From Dendrocalamus latiflorus (Eukaryota > Streptophyta > Magnoliopsida > Poales > Poaceae): a DNA stretch of 64,000 bases. The position numbers and the translations under genes were made by a program. Positions 10,970 to 24,028 of the stretch are shown in pieces. Under the pieces are notes generated by a model, which was given only the letters and a program-made list of their open reading frames with translations, did no database searches and was not told where the DNA came from. Every line of letters begins with the position of its first letter. Position 1 is the first letter of the stretch. The stretch lies in NCBI GenBank assembly GCA_017311315.1, contig CM029658.1, forward strand, positions 33,581,327 to 33,645,326, written 5' to 3'.

Positions 10970-12691
10970 CAGTGTGCATTGATTGTTATAAATGGAATGG
11001 CATGTATGGATCTTCCTTAAAAAAGAAAGAATGGCATGTATGGATTATTGACAAACTAATCCTGCTTGATTACCTCTTGAGCTTTTCACGGTCTCAGGAA
11101 GTTCTGCAAGTAGTTGATTTCCTCGGATTCCAGTCTTCTGTGGATAGGGTCATCTAACTTCTAGGGCTTTTTACCATGTTTGGAAGGCACTTAGATAACT
11201 TGCCCCATTTTTTTTCTTTTTTTCCCCAATTGCATGAGCACTTTGTCGGTCATCGAGTGCAATCCTGTCCTGTTTCAGGGAACATTTAAGTGCTGATGCA
11301 TTCAGTTGCTAACTAACAATCTATTATGTTTCGTGTAAGATCAATTTTATAGCCACTGGTGCTCTGGTGCCTTCCTAAGTCGGTTCGACTTGATTAGTAC
11401 TAATATGTACTCGCACAAGTACTTCTTTTTAAAATGCTCCCGTCGATGAGCCACGAGCAGTGTGCTTGCCGTGCACAGAGCTGGTCGCATAGCGAGGCAA
11501 GTGAAACGGATACGCGTAGGTCTAGCTAGGGATCTCGTTTGGTGCTGAGCAGAGAGATAGCGAGGCTCATTTGGATACGCTCGCTCAATTCGTGGCTCGT
11601 CAGCAATAGACCAAAACATTTGTTGTCACGTCGTCAGCAGTCCATTGATGCATTGCTGTGCTTACAGACGTGCGGGACAGATATTGGCCTTCTATTTTAT
11701 ATATCATCTATTAAAGTTGTGTGCAAAATGAAATCTAAGAAAACAACACATCACCACTTTTTTCTCCGCCGTTTGATTTGAGATTAGATAAAAACAATTG
11801 CACTTAAGACACTTATACCCTTTTAGAAACCTCTAGTGAGTTGCATCTAACTACTCTTATACACTCTGTATAACACACTAATGAGATTTTTAAGGGGTAC
11901 TACAATAGATTGTCGGACCTGAAAATTTAATTCCAAATCATATGTATTTATCGTGCTAGTCTCATGGTCAGTAGCTAGCACACACATTCAACATTGTTAC
12001 ATCACATCTATATATGAGTAAAATTAAACATAGTACGTAAAAATTAGAGGTTCAACGTAGGCCTACATGGCTAAAGTTTACGCAAAGGGTTGATCGGATA
12101 AATAGATCATACTAAAGAGTACTTGTAGCAAAAAAATGACAGATAAACAAAAGGGCCCTCGTGGTATGCCACACACCCATGGACAACCGATTGGGTTAAC
12201 GCCGTAGAAATCGACACTCTTGTCACCGAATCCGGCGGCATAAAAGTAACCGACCGAGGGATCTTCCTCCTCTTGTTCTGATAGTTGTTTAACAAGCAAT
12301 TGTAAGTACAAAATATACTCCGCAAGACTTCAAGTAAGGATATAAATACATGCAACCTTTGTCAAAGGAGTGGCTATCCTATTGGGTTTGTTTTGCGTAA
12401 AGCAAGCTTTTGTTTGCAATAGACATAATAATTTGTAAAGAACAAGTTGTACAAATAATTGGTATTACTAAGAAACAGAAAGTAATAATAAACATAGAAG
12501 TACAAGAAAGAAAATGGCAACCCTTTGCCCTAACATTAACATTTGACGGTTCTTTGTCAAAACATTTGTAGCATGGATCCCCAACATCCATAATTTTTCC
12601 AAAATCATTTTAAAACCAAAAAATCTAACCAAGTGTGGTGTTACGATGTCCATGATTGGAGACATGGCTATTCAAATAGATTTTACACTCT
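10970..12691. other. AT-rich intergenic DNA, nothing recognised
   Basis: There are only short open frames on both strands. A minus-strand frame at 12078-12311 gives a 77-codon peptide that I do not recognise and do not call a gene. No repeat structure was apparent. Confidence 0.4.
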
Positions 12692-15035
12692 TGTAACATC
12701 CAAAAGTTTTCAAAATCTATTTTAAATATTGTGATAAACTCATTAAGCATTTTTGTGCATTTTCAATTTTTTGAAAAATTATAAAATGCTTTTCTTATTT
12801 TTGGTAGATAAAAATGATTTTTAAAAAATATTTTGAGCTTGGTAAATATTTGAATGTGCATCTCTAAAATGTTTCAGAATTTTTGGAGCTTGTTTGCTAT
12901 TTTTCCTAGGTAAAACCTAAGTACTAGAATTATTTATTAAACAATGATTTGAAAATTCAGAACGTGTTCATGGGTGAAAACTGTAGTCTTACCCCAGCCC
13001 ATCTCCTATTTCCAATCTAGCCACGGCCCGCGCGTCGTCCTCTGCCCAAGTCGCTTTCCTCTTTCCACCTTCTCTGCACCGTAATCTCGCCAATGCACAT
13101 TGTCTCTCGCACGATCGTTGTCGTCGCTGACAACTGGACCCACATGTCAGCCATCTTCCTCCACCTCAAATAAGTGCCATTGGACCCGAGCTTCCGTGCA
13201 TAGTACTTGCACGCCTGCCTACAAATGCCACACGGACTGCACCACCTTGAGCTCTTTGACTGATACGCCGAGACATCCTCTCCGCCACCCTGCTACCACC
13301 AGCACATGAGAAGCGTTATGGCTTGCTATCCCCGCAAATCCTGCCACATGGAAAATACCTCTCGAGGAGATCAAATAATGCCCTTGCCTTGCCCTAAAAA
13401 ATCCAACCGATCTCACCTTCATCTTCCTCATCCCTTGCTGCTTCTATTTTGCACCTTGACTGAGCTCTTTCTCCTTTAGAGCACCCAGAACACGCTGTCA
13501 TCTCCAATTGTAGTGTGCATGCCCTTCCGTGTCCCGCCGAGCTCACACGTCCTTTTTGGTGAGACTATGGCCTTTTGTTCGTGTTATTTTGCACCGTTTG
13601 ATTCCCTCACTCACCTCCCTCCTTCAATTTGATGACAGCAGCAGTGGATAGTAGGAATCACACCATCTTCTTTCCCTCTGGCCAACGTCGCTGTCGCGCC
13701 ATTTCAACTAATGTCACTGCCATGCCATTTCTTCTTCTCCAGTGAGCCCCTCGTCGATTCCTCACTTCTGAACCATCTACACCTTTAGCTTGAGCCGGTC
13801 ACCCTTCATTTTCAATAGAACTTCATTGAGGAGCATAGCTGCATGAAGCCTGAAGCGAGACACGTGCAAAAGGGCGCAAGGTTCTGAATTCTAGGCTTAC
13901 TGAAGCGAGGCCACCAAATCTTCACAAGGATCCTTGACGTCTTCAAGCTTAAGCCTTTTAAGTGAGGGAAAGAGAAAGGAAAAACCAAATTTCCTTTTTG
14001 TTAGACAGAAGTAGAGGAAGGAAAGTGTCGAGAGGGGCTTTGGCGACGAAGCTCAGCCTCCGAACCATTATTTTGAAAATGGAGCCTTTTAGAAAACGGT
14101 CTTCTGAAATACCGAGGTTGAAAATATTTAAGTATCACCAATAGTTTGCATAGTAGGTAGATTCCCAAGTTTCGGGTTTGAAAGTAAATTCCTAGGAATT
14201 AATTTAATTTTTTTTCCAAATACTGGGGCCAAGTTTCAAAGTAAATTTGAAATCAAGCCTCTTTGCAATAAAGATATACTATATACATTTGATATAGAAT
14301 TTTATAACAAGACTGATTTCCCAAAAATGGTTTTGAAATGCTTGAATTTTGGAATTATCTGATCCACCAATCATACAACTTCTATTGTATTATCCATAGT
14401 TTCATTAATCGAATCAAAGTTACCTATTTCTCACATGAATCTCGATGCCCATCATAAATTTATAAATCCAATCTTCGATTCACTATTTGACAATCCTAGT
14501 CAACATTATTTTTGAGCGATACTCCAGTATCTTTATTTTTTAATCCACAAGTATCATTTGTATTATCCAACCTTTTCCATCATTGATGCATATTCATAAT
14601 CTATTTATCGAGTATTCAGTCGTACTACTTGCAATTTTCTTCCAAGAAACTTCATTATCATGAAAATTTATTGGAAATAATGTTATTACCCAAATCTATA
14701 ATTCAATGGTCATTATCACCTCTCCTAATTTCTCAGAAATTCCAATAATCCATCCAGTAATTATCTATATTCTGTTATGCCACTATTGCAAATGTTCATC
14801 CGGATTGATACTTGTTTATTAAAGTTATAATCCAAAGATCATTATTACTCTTCGTATTTCTCTAAAGATTCCATTAGTCCACTCATTTAGTAAAATCAAT
14901 CATCTAATCTGGTCCATTCATTTAACCAATCCAATTACTTAAATTGGTCCATCCATTTGGTCAATCGAATCATTAAATTGGTTCACTCATGTAGCCAATT
15001 CAATCATTTAGATTGATCGCTTATTTGTCCTCCAA
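12692..15035 (+). repeat. Probable remnant of a gypsy-type LTR
   Basis: The left border TGTAACATCC is the same kind of start as the chromovirus LTRs here, followed by the same style of AT-rich lead (TTTTCAAAATCTATTTT) and a CT/GC-rich gene-like middle (13010-13800). Its last part (about 14880-15020) has degenerate repeats of the phrase CAATCATTTAGATTG. No PBS, polypurine tract or second copy was found. The assignment rests on style rather than a match. Confidence 0.35.
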
Positions 15036-15040
15036 AAACT

Positions 15041-16374
15041 CACATCATTGTCTCTCTCTCCAATGATTGACATGAATCCACCAAGATTTACACATATTTT
15101 AGGCATTAATAAGAATTTGAGGCGACAAGCAGCACGTGCCTGGTATATCAGATTTGCCACATACATCAAATCCCTCGGTTTTGTTCCTACCTCTTTTGAC
15201 CCATTGTTGTTCACATTACGGTGGGGCTTAGAGTCAGCTTTTCTTCTCCTTTATGTGGATGATATAGTTCTTACTACTTCCAGTGACTCCACACTCCAGA
15301 AGATCATCACTATGTTACATTCTGAATTTTCCATGAAGAATCTTGGTCCTCTACATTACTTCTTCAGAATCTCTATACCTAGGACATCTGATGCCTTTTT
15401 TCTTTCTCAACACAATACGCCAGTGAGCTCCTAGATCGTGCCGGCATGTCTTCCTGCAAACCGACATCCACACCAATTTCCACCGGGCCAAAAGCTTATG
15501 TATCTCATGGCACTCCCATCTCTGATGCTTCTCTGTATCGCAGTTTGGTTGGTGCTTTGCAATACTTAACAATGATGCGCCTAGATCTTGCTCATGTCGT
15601 GCAGTAAGTTTTCTTACACATGCATGACCCTAGGGACTACCATATGAATCTTGTTAAATGCATCCTTAGATACATTAAAGGAACCACACACTTCGGGTTG
15701 CAGATTACAAGGTGTCCCACGATGGATTTGGTTGCCTACTCAGGCGTCAAATGACCAAGCTGTCCAGATACTTGTCGATCAACCTCTGAGTTCTATGCAT
15801 ATCTTGGCAACAATATGGAGTACTGGGTAGTTGTAAATGTAGTAGCTGAATGCTACTGGATATGGCAACTACTAGCAGAACGTGGCCATGCATCTTCAAA
15901 GGCATCAGTTGTGTTCTGCGACAATGTATCAGCCATTTATCTGTCTTATAATCCAGTTCAGCACAGCCAGACCAAACACATTGAGCTGGACATTCACTTT
16001 ATACGTGAGAAGGTAGCACTTGGAGATTTACGTGTTCTACATGTGCCTTCAAATTCCCAATTTGCAAACATTATGACCAAAGGACTTCCAATGATAGTGT
16101 TCACAAATTTACGAAACAGCCTATGCGTGCGCCCAGGCGATGCACAATCTGTGGTGGGGTGTTACCAAAAATAACTGGGAATTACCACTTATCCAAGATC
16201 TGTTTCTTCAGGTTGTTTCACATGCACACGGCTAACAGCCCATAACCTCCAGGAACTATGCCTTCAGCTGTATTTTTGGTTTTACTGACTGTAGCATGTA
16301 ATGTGCTGATGTAACTTCTATTTAAATGAATGAATACAACACACCCTGTGTGGCTCATTTTGTTCAATTCTACA
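15041..16374 (+). mobile_element. Ty1/copia element A, 5'-truncated and degenerate
   Basis: The translated remains run from the middle of a copia reverse transcriptase (ARAWYIRFATYIKSLGF, catalytic FLLLYVDDIVLTTS near 15240-15280) through the connection (SLYRSLVGALQYLT, ILRYIKGTTHFGLQI) to RNase H (SVVFCDNVSAIYLS, KHIELDIHFIREKVALG near 15900-16030), ending in the 3' LTR. Stops at about 15430, 15606 and 15752 plus frame changes make it dead. Gag, protease and integrase are absent. It abuts the gag of copia B, so it most likely inserted into that element. Confidence 0.85.
16160..16374 (+). repeat. 3' LTR of copia element A (215 bp)
   Basis: It starts TGTTACC just after the purine-rich GTGGTGGGG (polypurine tract) and ends TTCTACA, giving TG...CA borders. 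It lies just downstream of the RNase H remnant. Confidence 0.7.
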
Positions 16375-18222
16375 TAGCAAGATGCATTTGAAGTAAAAAC
16401 TTTATTCACACAGGATGGCAGAGGGAGCCTCATTGTTGAACCATTTGACAACTTTCAAAGAAGTTGTTGCTGACCTCGAATCTATGGAGGTAAAATATGA
16501 TGATAAAGATTTGGGTCTTATTTTGCTCTGCTCTCTGCCCAGTTCATACTCTACTTTTAGAGAAAATATTCTGTATAGCCGTGATACTCTTACTCATAGT
16601 GAAATTTATAAATATCTGTATGCTAAAGAAAAGATGAAACTTATGGTTCCCAGTGAAAGTTCAAATACGCATGCAGAAGATTTGTCTGTCCATGCAGGCA
16701 ATACGAGAAGGGTTCAAACGGCAATTCAAGAGGAAAAAGCAAATGCAGATACAGGGGCATATCTAAATCTAGGAACAGGAAGTTATGCAGATATTGCAAA
16801 AAGGATAGTCATGATATATCCGAATGCTAGAAGTTGCAGGACAAGGAGACGAGAGGATCAACAAGAGGATGAACCTAGAGCCACCGTTGTTACCAAAGTA
16901 GGTTCTGATGAAGATGTTCTCGTCGCCTTTGCTAGTGATTCCAAAACCAGTGATGAATGGATCCTTGATTCAGTCTATACTTTCCACATGAGCCCGAACC
17001 ATGAGTGGTTCATTACCTATGAAGTTACGCCATGTGGATCTATATTGATGGGTGATAATACATCATGCAAAGTTGCAGGCATTGGTTCTATGCAGATCAA
17101 GATATTTGATGGCAGCATCAGAACTTTGTCGGATGTTCATCACATTTCGAATTTAAAGAGAAATATTATCTTATTGAGTACTCTTGATATTAAAGGGTAC
17201 AAGTATTAAAGTGGAGGTGGAGTTCTGAAGGTCACCAAAGGTTCTCTTGTTGTGATGAAAGGTGATATGAAGGCTGCCAACTTATATCATCTATGAGACA
17301 CTAGAATTTTAGATAATGTTATTGTTGCCTCAAATAAATCATTAGATTTGATGCTACTAATCTTTGGCATATGCGTCTAGGGCATATGAGTGAAGCTGGA
17401 ATGATGGAATTATGTAAAAGAGGATTTCTTGATGGTCAAAGTATTGACAAGTTAAAATTTTATGAACATTGTGTCTTCGACAAACAAAAAAAGGGGTGAA
17501 ATTCAACACTGCAACTCACTCTACAAAAGGCATATTGAATTATGTTCATTTTGATTTGTGGGGAGAATTCCGCATTCCATCACTTGGAGGTGCAAGCTAC
17601 ATGTTGACCATTATTGATGATTACTCAAGAAGAGTTTGGGCATATTTTGTCAAGCACAAATCAGATGCATTCAAAACATTCAAGGAGTGGAAGATTATGA
17701 TTAAAAGACAAACTGGCAAGAATGTCAAGAAGCTACATACCGACAATAGCTTGAAGTTTTGTTCAGGAGAATTTGAAACTTCATGCAAATCAGAAGGTAC
17801 TATGAGACATTATACCGTTCTAGGCACTCCTCAACAAAACATGTGTGGCCGAATACATGAACAGAACCATCATGGAGAAGGTACATTGCATGTTATAAAA
17901 ACTCTGGATTATCTAAGAGTTATTGGGCTGAAACCGCTTCCACTTCTTATTATTTGATTAATCGGTCACCCAATTTGGCTATTGATAAGAAGACTCCAAT
18001 TGAGGTATGGTCTGGCTCTCTAGCAGATTATTCAAACTTGAGAATATTTGGTTGTCTTGCTTATGCTCATGTTAACAACAGTAAATTAGAACCTAGAGCG
18101 GTTAAGTGCATTTTCCTTGGTTATAAAGCTGGTGTGAAAGAATATAAATTGTGGAATTCTGAAACTAGAAAGGTGGTTATTAGCAAAGATGTTACTTTTG
18201 GTGAGTTTGCTATGTTGCATGA

Positions 18223-20268
18223 TTGTTGGATCGGAATCGGCGATAGAGGGGGGGGGGTGAATGTCGACTTTTAAAAATAATCCCCCAAAGTATTCACTCA
18301 AGCAAATCACTTCTTCAATAGCTATTGAAGCTACGAAGAAAGAATCTTCTTACTTCAAACCAAACAATTGATCAACAAAGTCCCAACTGAAACCAAGGAT
18401 AGATTACCAACAAGAAATATATTGATTAACTTGGTGAGAGCAATCTGCAGAGAGAGCGAATAAAGGAGGACAGCAAAACTGAGAAAAGCAAAGGCTACAA
18501 TCTGAAAAATAGCTTTTACTTCATTTTCTGTAATCTGAGTAAAGACTGAAATCCACAGTGTTTTGGCTGAAAACTGCAGCTGAAAAACTGCCTAAAATCT
18601 GCAATGTTTTGCTGAAAACTGCAGCTGAAAACTGACTGAAATCTGCAGTGTTTTGACTGAAAACTGCAGCTGACAAACTAGAGGCTTTAGGCTGAAAACA
18701 GGGGCTGAAATCTGCACTACAAATAAGCTGAAATCTGCACTGCAGTTTGACTGAAATCTGAAAATAAACACTGAAATCTGCAGGCTGTAGTTCACTAAAA
18801 CTGAGAACATAAACTGAAATCTGCACACTTCAGTTTACTGAAAACTGAAAATTGACAGCAGCAAAAGGTAAATGCAAACTGAAACTTGATTTGGATAAAT
18901 TAGCGAAGTCCTGCTATTATCCTCTGGCCAAAAGATCACATAACTATTCTAAATAACATAAAGGCCTCAAATAGCAAGAAGAATCAAAAGGGAGACAAGA
19001 ATTTCAGATTTTACCCAAAAATTGAAAAGTGCACAGAGCTTCACTAAATCTCAAATTTCTCTCCAACCATTGATCCTTTGGCCATGAAATTTTGCAGACA
19101 GCTAATCAATAGCCTCTGGTCTCTACATACCAAATTTCAAGCCATCTCGTGAAGGGAATCACTAATTTCACCAAAACCCTAGAAGGCAAAGTGAAGAACA
19201 GAGGAAGTCCAAAAACCAAATCTGAGATTAAAAAGAAGTTTGCTCTTGGGAAACTTGATCAAATGATCTTGAGGCATCATCCCAACCTAGAGCAACCCAT
19301 TTTGGGCCTTCCCAGAAAGAAACAACAAGAAACACAAAATCTCACCAATCAACCCAAGAGAGGAACGAAGAACAGAACATAAGCACGAGAGGTAAAATTC
19401 AGATTTCCAATTCAAACCAAAGATGATTACAGAGGAGTCCCCATATGCATGGACATTAGAACAAGAGGAATGATTACATAGATTCTCAACTCATCCTCTC
19501 CCACTCCATCTCTAGAACTAATACAAACCCTACATCTTCTTGGAGAGGAAACAACACTCAGACCCTCAGAGAGACATCGAAGGGGACACACAGGGAACAA
19601 GAACCTGCCTCCCTCAACAACTCTCACCAACTAAAGCCTAAAGCCAAAGCAAACCCCAAAGCTCATTTTGACTAAAGGAAACCCTAGAAACCCTTGGAGT
19701 GCATAAGTGGGCATGCAGCCACTCCCTCCTTTATATAGCCCTCGGCTAACGGGTCTCCACCCCGTTACGCACGCTAAATCCAACGGAGCCCGCTCCCGCT
19801 TGTGCAGCCTCGTGAAATTACCGATTCGCCCCTCCTGCACCTTCCGGGAAGCTTCCGCGCTCCTTGTCGTCCAAGCCTCGCAACCACCTCGAGTCTCCGT
19901 CGTCTTCGACACATCCCGACCGTTCTGACCTCAACACCGCCCGTGTCTAGTCCGGTCACCTCGTGTCTCACCATGACTCCGCCTCGACGTCCTGCAGCCA
20001 ACACAGACAAGAAACACATCAAATAGCACCGCTCGATACATGAAGGCATAAATGGCATTAGCAAACCATACTTATACATGAAAAAGCCCAAACCTGTCAA
20101 ATCAATCGAATAAGCATTCTAACCACTTTGACTAGGTTTGACCAAGTCCGACCGAAACCGATGCACCACGCAACGACATGGTCCGACCACTCAAACCAAA
20201 CTTGACTTACCTAAACCAATGTCAATTACTCATCACACACACGGGATGACCTCCACAAGGTCTCTTAA
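18223..20268. mobile_element. Non-coding 2-kb insertion inside copia B
   Basis: Copia coding sequence stops after the integrase C-terminal region (FGEFAMLHD) and resumes at about 20269. The pentamer ATGAT occurs at both junctions (18218-18222 and about 20269-20273), consistent with a 5-bp target-site duplication. The left end reads TGTTGGATCGGAATCGGCG and runs into AGAGGGGGGGGGTGAATG. The interior has degenerate repeats of CTGAAATCTGCAG/CTGAAAACTGCAG (18540-18880) and a CT-rich part that includes a TATATAG motif near 19733. No gag or pol is visible. It may be a non-autonomous LTR element; the right border does not end in CA, so the class is uncertain. Confidence 0.5.
18540..18880. repeat. Degenerate short repeats (CTGAAAWCTGCAG type)
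   Basis: About a dozen variants of CTGAAATCTGCA and CTGAAAACTGCAGCTG are spaced roughly 20-40 bases apart. Minus-strand open frames here (repeated ADFS-like residues) are products of the repeat and not genes. Confidence 0.7.
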
Positions 20269-21876
20269 TGATAAACTATCTATTGATGTTCTTGTTGAGA
20301 AGCAATCAGGCATGCAGGTGGAGCATATTATTTATTTAGGATCTACACAAGAAATCAATAGGAAAAATATTGTAGAAGTTCCTATTGTTACGCCATCAAC
20401 ACAACATTCCATTGCAGTTAATAGTGAAAGGAGGAATATTTAGCCTCCTAAGAGATTTATTGAAGAAGCCAATATTGTGGCCTATTGTTTAAATATGGCA
20501 GAAGAAATTGAGGGTACTACAAAACTTTCATCTGAATGACTGCCATGTATGATGAGATGGAATCTCTTAACAATAATGGCACTTGGGAGATAGTTAAGTT
20601 GCCAACTGAGAAGAAGCCTATTCGCTGCAAATGGATCTTCAAGAAAAAAGATCTTTCACCAACACAAGAGGTTAGATATAAAGCAAGGCTAGTTGCTAAA
20701 ATATACAACCAAATTCTAGGTATTGATTTCACATATGTCTTTTGTCCTATTGTGAAGCATAGTTCTATTCACACTTTACTGAGCATTGTGGCTATGTATG
20801 ATTATGAGCTCGAACAATTGAATGTCAAAACCACATTCTTACATGAAAAATTAGAAGAAGATATTTATATGGAGCAACCAGAAGGTTTTGCTATTCCGAG
20901 AAAGGAGTATTTTGTTTGGAAATTAAAGAAGTCTTTTTATAGTTTGAAACAGTCACCTAGACAATGGTACAAGATATTTGACTTCTTTATGATATCTTAG
21001 GATTTTAGAAGACCCAATTATGATAGCTGTGTTTATTTGAAGACTGTTAATGGTTCAGCTATTTATTTGCTCCTATATATTAATGATATGTTGATTGTTG
21101 CAAGATTCTTGGTATGGAAATCTTTAGAGGTAGACAGTTTGGCAAATTATACCTAAGTCGAAAGGAGTATATTGATAAAGTTCTTCATCGTTTTAACACG
21201 CATAAGGCCAAACCGGTGAGTACTCCCTTAGCTGCATATTTTAGACTTTCTTCAACGTCATGTCCACAATCAAATGATGAAGTTGAGTATATGTCTAGAG
21301 TTCTATATGCGAGTGTGGTTGGTTCGATTATGTATTCCATGGTATATTCTCAGCCCGATTTATCTTAATCATTAAGTATGGTTAGTAGATACATGGCTAA
21401 TCCTACAAAATAGCATTAGAACACAGTTCAATGGATTTTTAGATATTTGCGGGGCACATCTAATGCTTGTTTACAATTTGGGAAGGCTAGAGATGGACTC
21501 ATGGTTATGTCGATTCTGATTTTGCTAGAGATTTAGATAAAAAAAGATCTCTGACTAGTTATGTGTTCACTATTGGAGGGTGTACCGTTAGCTGGAAAGC
21601 AAGTTTGCAAGCTACCATTGCCTTATCTACTCCAGAAGTTGAGTGTATGGCTATTTCTGAAGCTTGTAAAGAAGCCATTTGGTTAAGTGGTTTATTTACT
21701 AAGCTTTGTGTAAGTACATCTTACACTACAATATTTTGTGATGGTCAAAGTGCAATTTCCTTTACAAAAGATTAAATGTTCCAAGAGAGAACAAAGCACA
21801 TTGATATCAGGTATCACTACATTCGATGTGTCATTACTCAAGGTGATATTAAAGTCTGCAAGATAAGTACCGTGTC

Positions 21877-22178
21877 TGTGTAGGACACTTCATCTCATAC
21901 CGGACGTGGCATGACAGGTGTCTAGGCTATGCATAGGTTGTATCAGACGTGGTGTTAATTTGTAGTAACTAACTCTGATTCGCTTTCCTCTCCATGTGGG
22001 ACTCAGTTCCCTCACCCTATATATGTACCCCAGTTACCCATACAAAGAGCAAGCACTCCATTGTAATCTCTACTCATTATAGTGATTTAACTTTGAGCGC
22101 CTGTGATTTTTCCCATAAGGGTTTTTCACGTAAAATTTCGTGTCCCTCGTCTCTATTTATTGTATATTATTTGCAACA
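21877..22178 (+). repeat. 3' LTR remnant of copia element B
   Basis: It starts at TGTGTAGGACAC and ends TTGCAACA at 22178, directly before receptor-kinase exon sequence. It contains a TATA-like CCCTATATATG near 22014. The C-terminal RNase H tail and a clear polypurine tract are missing, so the left border is approximate. Confidence 0.5.
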
Positions 22179-22271
22179 GGTTTAAATCTAAGAAATTTTC
22201 CTACTCGAGGTCGAAATGGCTACACATTTTCTTCTGTCATGGAAGACCAGAAGTATCTTATAAGAGGAATG

Positions 22272-23339
22272 GAGACAAAGCCGAATTTGGTACGGTTACG
22301 TATGGTATTTATAAAATTAGCCATATACACATACACCGTATTTACAAAAATGGCACTTCTGCCATCCGGTGGGCGAGCGGCAGCGCCGGTGAGGTGACAC
22401 GTGGCGAGGCATCGGCGGTATGTGCCTACCGCCTCGCCAACAGACGACAAGTAGCCTGCCAATTGATGGGAGGACGGCAGGCAACCCTACCATCTGGTGA
22501 GGGGGCAGCAGGTGATTAAGCCGGCTGATTAAACGACTTAATTACTTGCTCTAATTTTTTTATGTTATTGATTGTTTAAATTTTTAAATATAAAAAATCA
22601 GCTCAAAACATTACAAAAATTTACATACAATCTACTGACACAAAGTACTCATAGTGTAATTTTTGGGTAATTTTATCAATTGTTAATATTGCTCAATAAT
22701 TCATACGATTTTGATAATTTTATGAGTTTTTACATATAGACAACAAGCTCCAAAAATTATAAAATTTTATATGAAGTCTTTTGATATAGTCATGGTTATT
22801 GTGTAATTGTTTTGAGAATTTTATGTGATACAAATTTGCCAAATTTATTTGGGTTAATTACAATTAAAATATCATGAATTAACATAACAAATTTGGAGTA
22901 CATAAAATTCACAAAAAATATACAATTAGGACAAATATGTTGGAAGACTCTACATAAAATTTTATAATTTTTGGAGCTCATTTACTATATGTAATAATTC
23001 CTATAAATATCAAAATTGTACGAATTTAAGAGCAATTTCAGAGGGGATAAAATTATAAAAACATTACACAATAAAGTACATTGTGTCAAGAGTCCGGGCA
23101 TAAAATGTCGTAATTATTTGACCTCATTTGCTATATTTAAAAATTCAAACAAATATGATGTATAGTTACGAGTTTAGGCACCTGCCATCCTGTGGGTGAG
23201 CGACAAGCGCCTGCCGTCTGATCACGGGGAGACAGGTGCCACATGTCGTCTCGCCGGCGTTGTTGCCCACCCATCGAATAGTAGAAATGTTATTTTTGTA
23301 AATACCATGCGCAATAGTGTTAAATCCGGCTTTGACAGA
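22272..23339. mobile_element. Mutator-like foldback element in pseudogene exon 2 (1068 bp)
   Basis: The termini read GAGACAAAGCCG at the left and, inverted, TCTGTCAAAGCCG at the right. The inverted similarity extends well over 100 bp (TGGTATTTAYAAA, then CCATCCGGTGGGCGAGCGGC against CTATTCGATGGGTGGGCAAC). Flanks AGAGGAATG (22263-22271) and ACAGGAATG (23340-23348) match at 8 of 9 positions, the duplication length of Mutator-like elements. The intact paralog shows the uninterrupted sequence (AGAGCAATGTTCATG). The AT-rich interior has no coding potential that I can see. Confidence 0.75.
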
Positions 23340-23707
23340 ACAGGAATGTTCACGTACAGGAACTATGACAACAAAAGCCAGAATCTTATTAGCTTGCCAC
23401 TGGTCTTCAACATTTATATTGGGCTTGACTTCTAGAACCAAGTCAGTATCACTAGTACAACCATGACTTACACATATGAGGCAATCGTTGTGGCCACGGT
23501 GAACTCAATATCAGTTTGCTTGATTGATAATGGAAATTGAACTCCTCTGTATCATCACTAGAGATGAGGCCAATGAAGAGTTCAATTTATCCCAGTGCCA
23601 AGCCAAATCAACCTCTTTTGCTCCAGGATCGACGAAGCATGGGTGCAAGTGGCGTACTTAGGTGACCCTTCTTTTATTCGCATGATCCAGGCAACAACAT
23701 ATTATTA

Positions 23708-23948
23708 GGGTCTATTTTTTCGGCTTCTAAAAGCTGCTTTTCGACTTTCTACAGTAACTAGATTTTAAACGGATTACCTTTTCAAATTAGGGTCTACTAG
23801 ATAATTGTAGTACATGATGTACCGACTTTATTTATATCAGCAAAAACCGCACGCGAGTTTCTGTTACTCTGTAATCTCTCGCACAAACAACCCAAAAGTC
23901 ACAAGCCACAGCCAAAAGCCATAAGCTTCAGCCAAAAAGAACAGGCCC
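23708..23948. mobile_element. Tourist-like (PIF/Harbinger) MITE, 241 bp
   Basis: It is flanked by TTA on both sides (23705-23707, 23949-23951). The ends GGGTCTATTTTTTCGGCTTC and, inverted, GGGCCTGTTCTTTTTGGCTG are terminal inverted repeats. The intact paralog has the empty site (CAACAATATACTGTCAGTTCC). Confidence 0.75.
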
Positions 23949-24028
23949 TTAGTTCCAAAGCTTTCATAAGTCCTAACATATAAAAGTAGCATCTGATTTT
24001 TTAGTTTTGTTCAGTTTGACCATATACA

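Larger units (their letters stand above)
16375..22178 (+). mobile_element. Ty1/copia element B, degenerate, with nested insertions
   Basis: Order is gag, protease, integrase, reverse transcriptase, RNase H, the copia order. Visible parts: gag (HLTTFKEVVADLESMEVKYD, LLCSLPSSYSTFRENILYSR); protease region (EWILDSVYTFHMSPNHEWF, with the catalytic DSG/DSA motif altered to DSV); pre-integrase (LWHMRLGHMSEAGMMELC); integrase core (FDLWGEFRIPSLGGASYM, IIDDYSRRVWAYFVKHK, LHTDN); reverse transcriptase from about 20536 (TWEIVKLPTEKKPIRCKWIF, with YIND in place of YVDD near 21078-21090); RNase H (TIALSTPEVECMAISEACKEA); and a 3' LTR remnant ending at 22178. Stops and shifts are frequent. A 2-kb insertion (18223-20268) splits it. 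Its 3' end lies inside a receptor kinase exon. The 5' LTR was not found. Confidence 0.85.

Noticed and set aside
12078..12355. Minus-strand ORFs of 77 and 82 codons
   Set aside because: They overlap in different frames, with no recognised motif or neighbours supporting a gene.
18521..18828. Minus-strand ORFs with repeated Ala-Asp-Phe-Ser
   Set aside because: Translation of the CTGAAATCTGCAG repeats in several frames.
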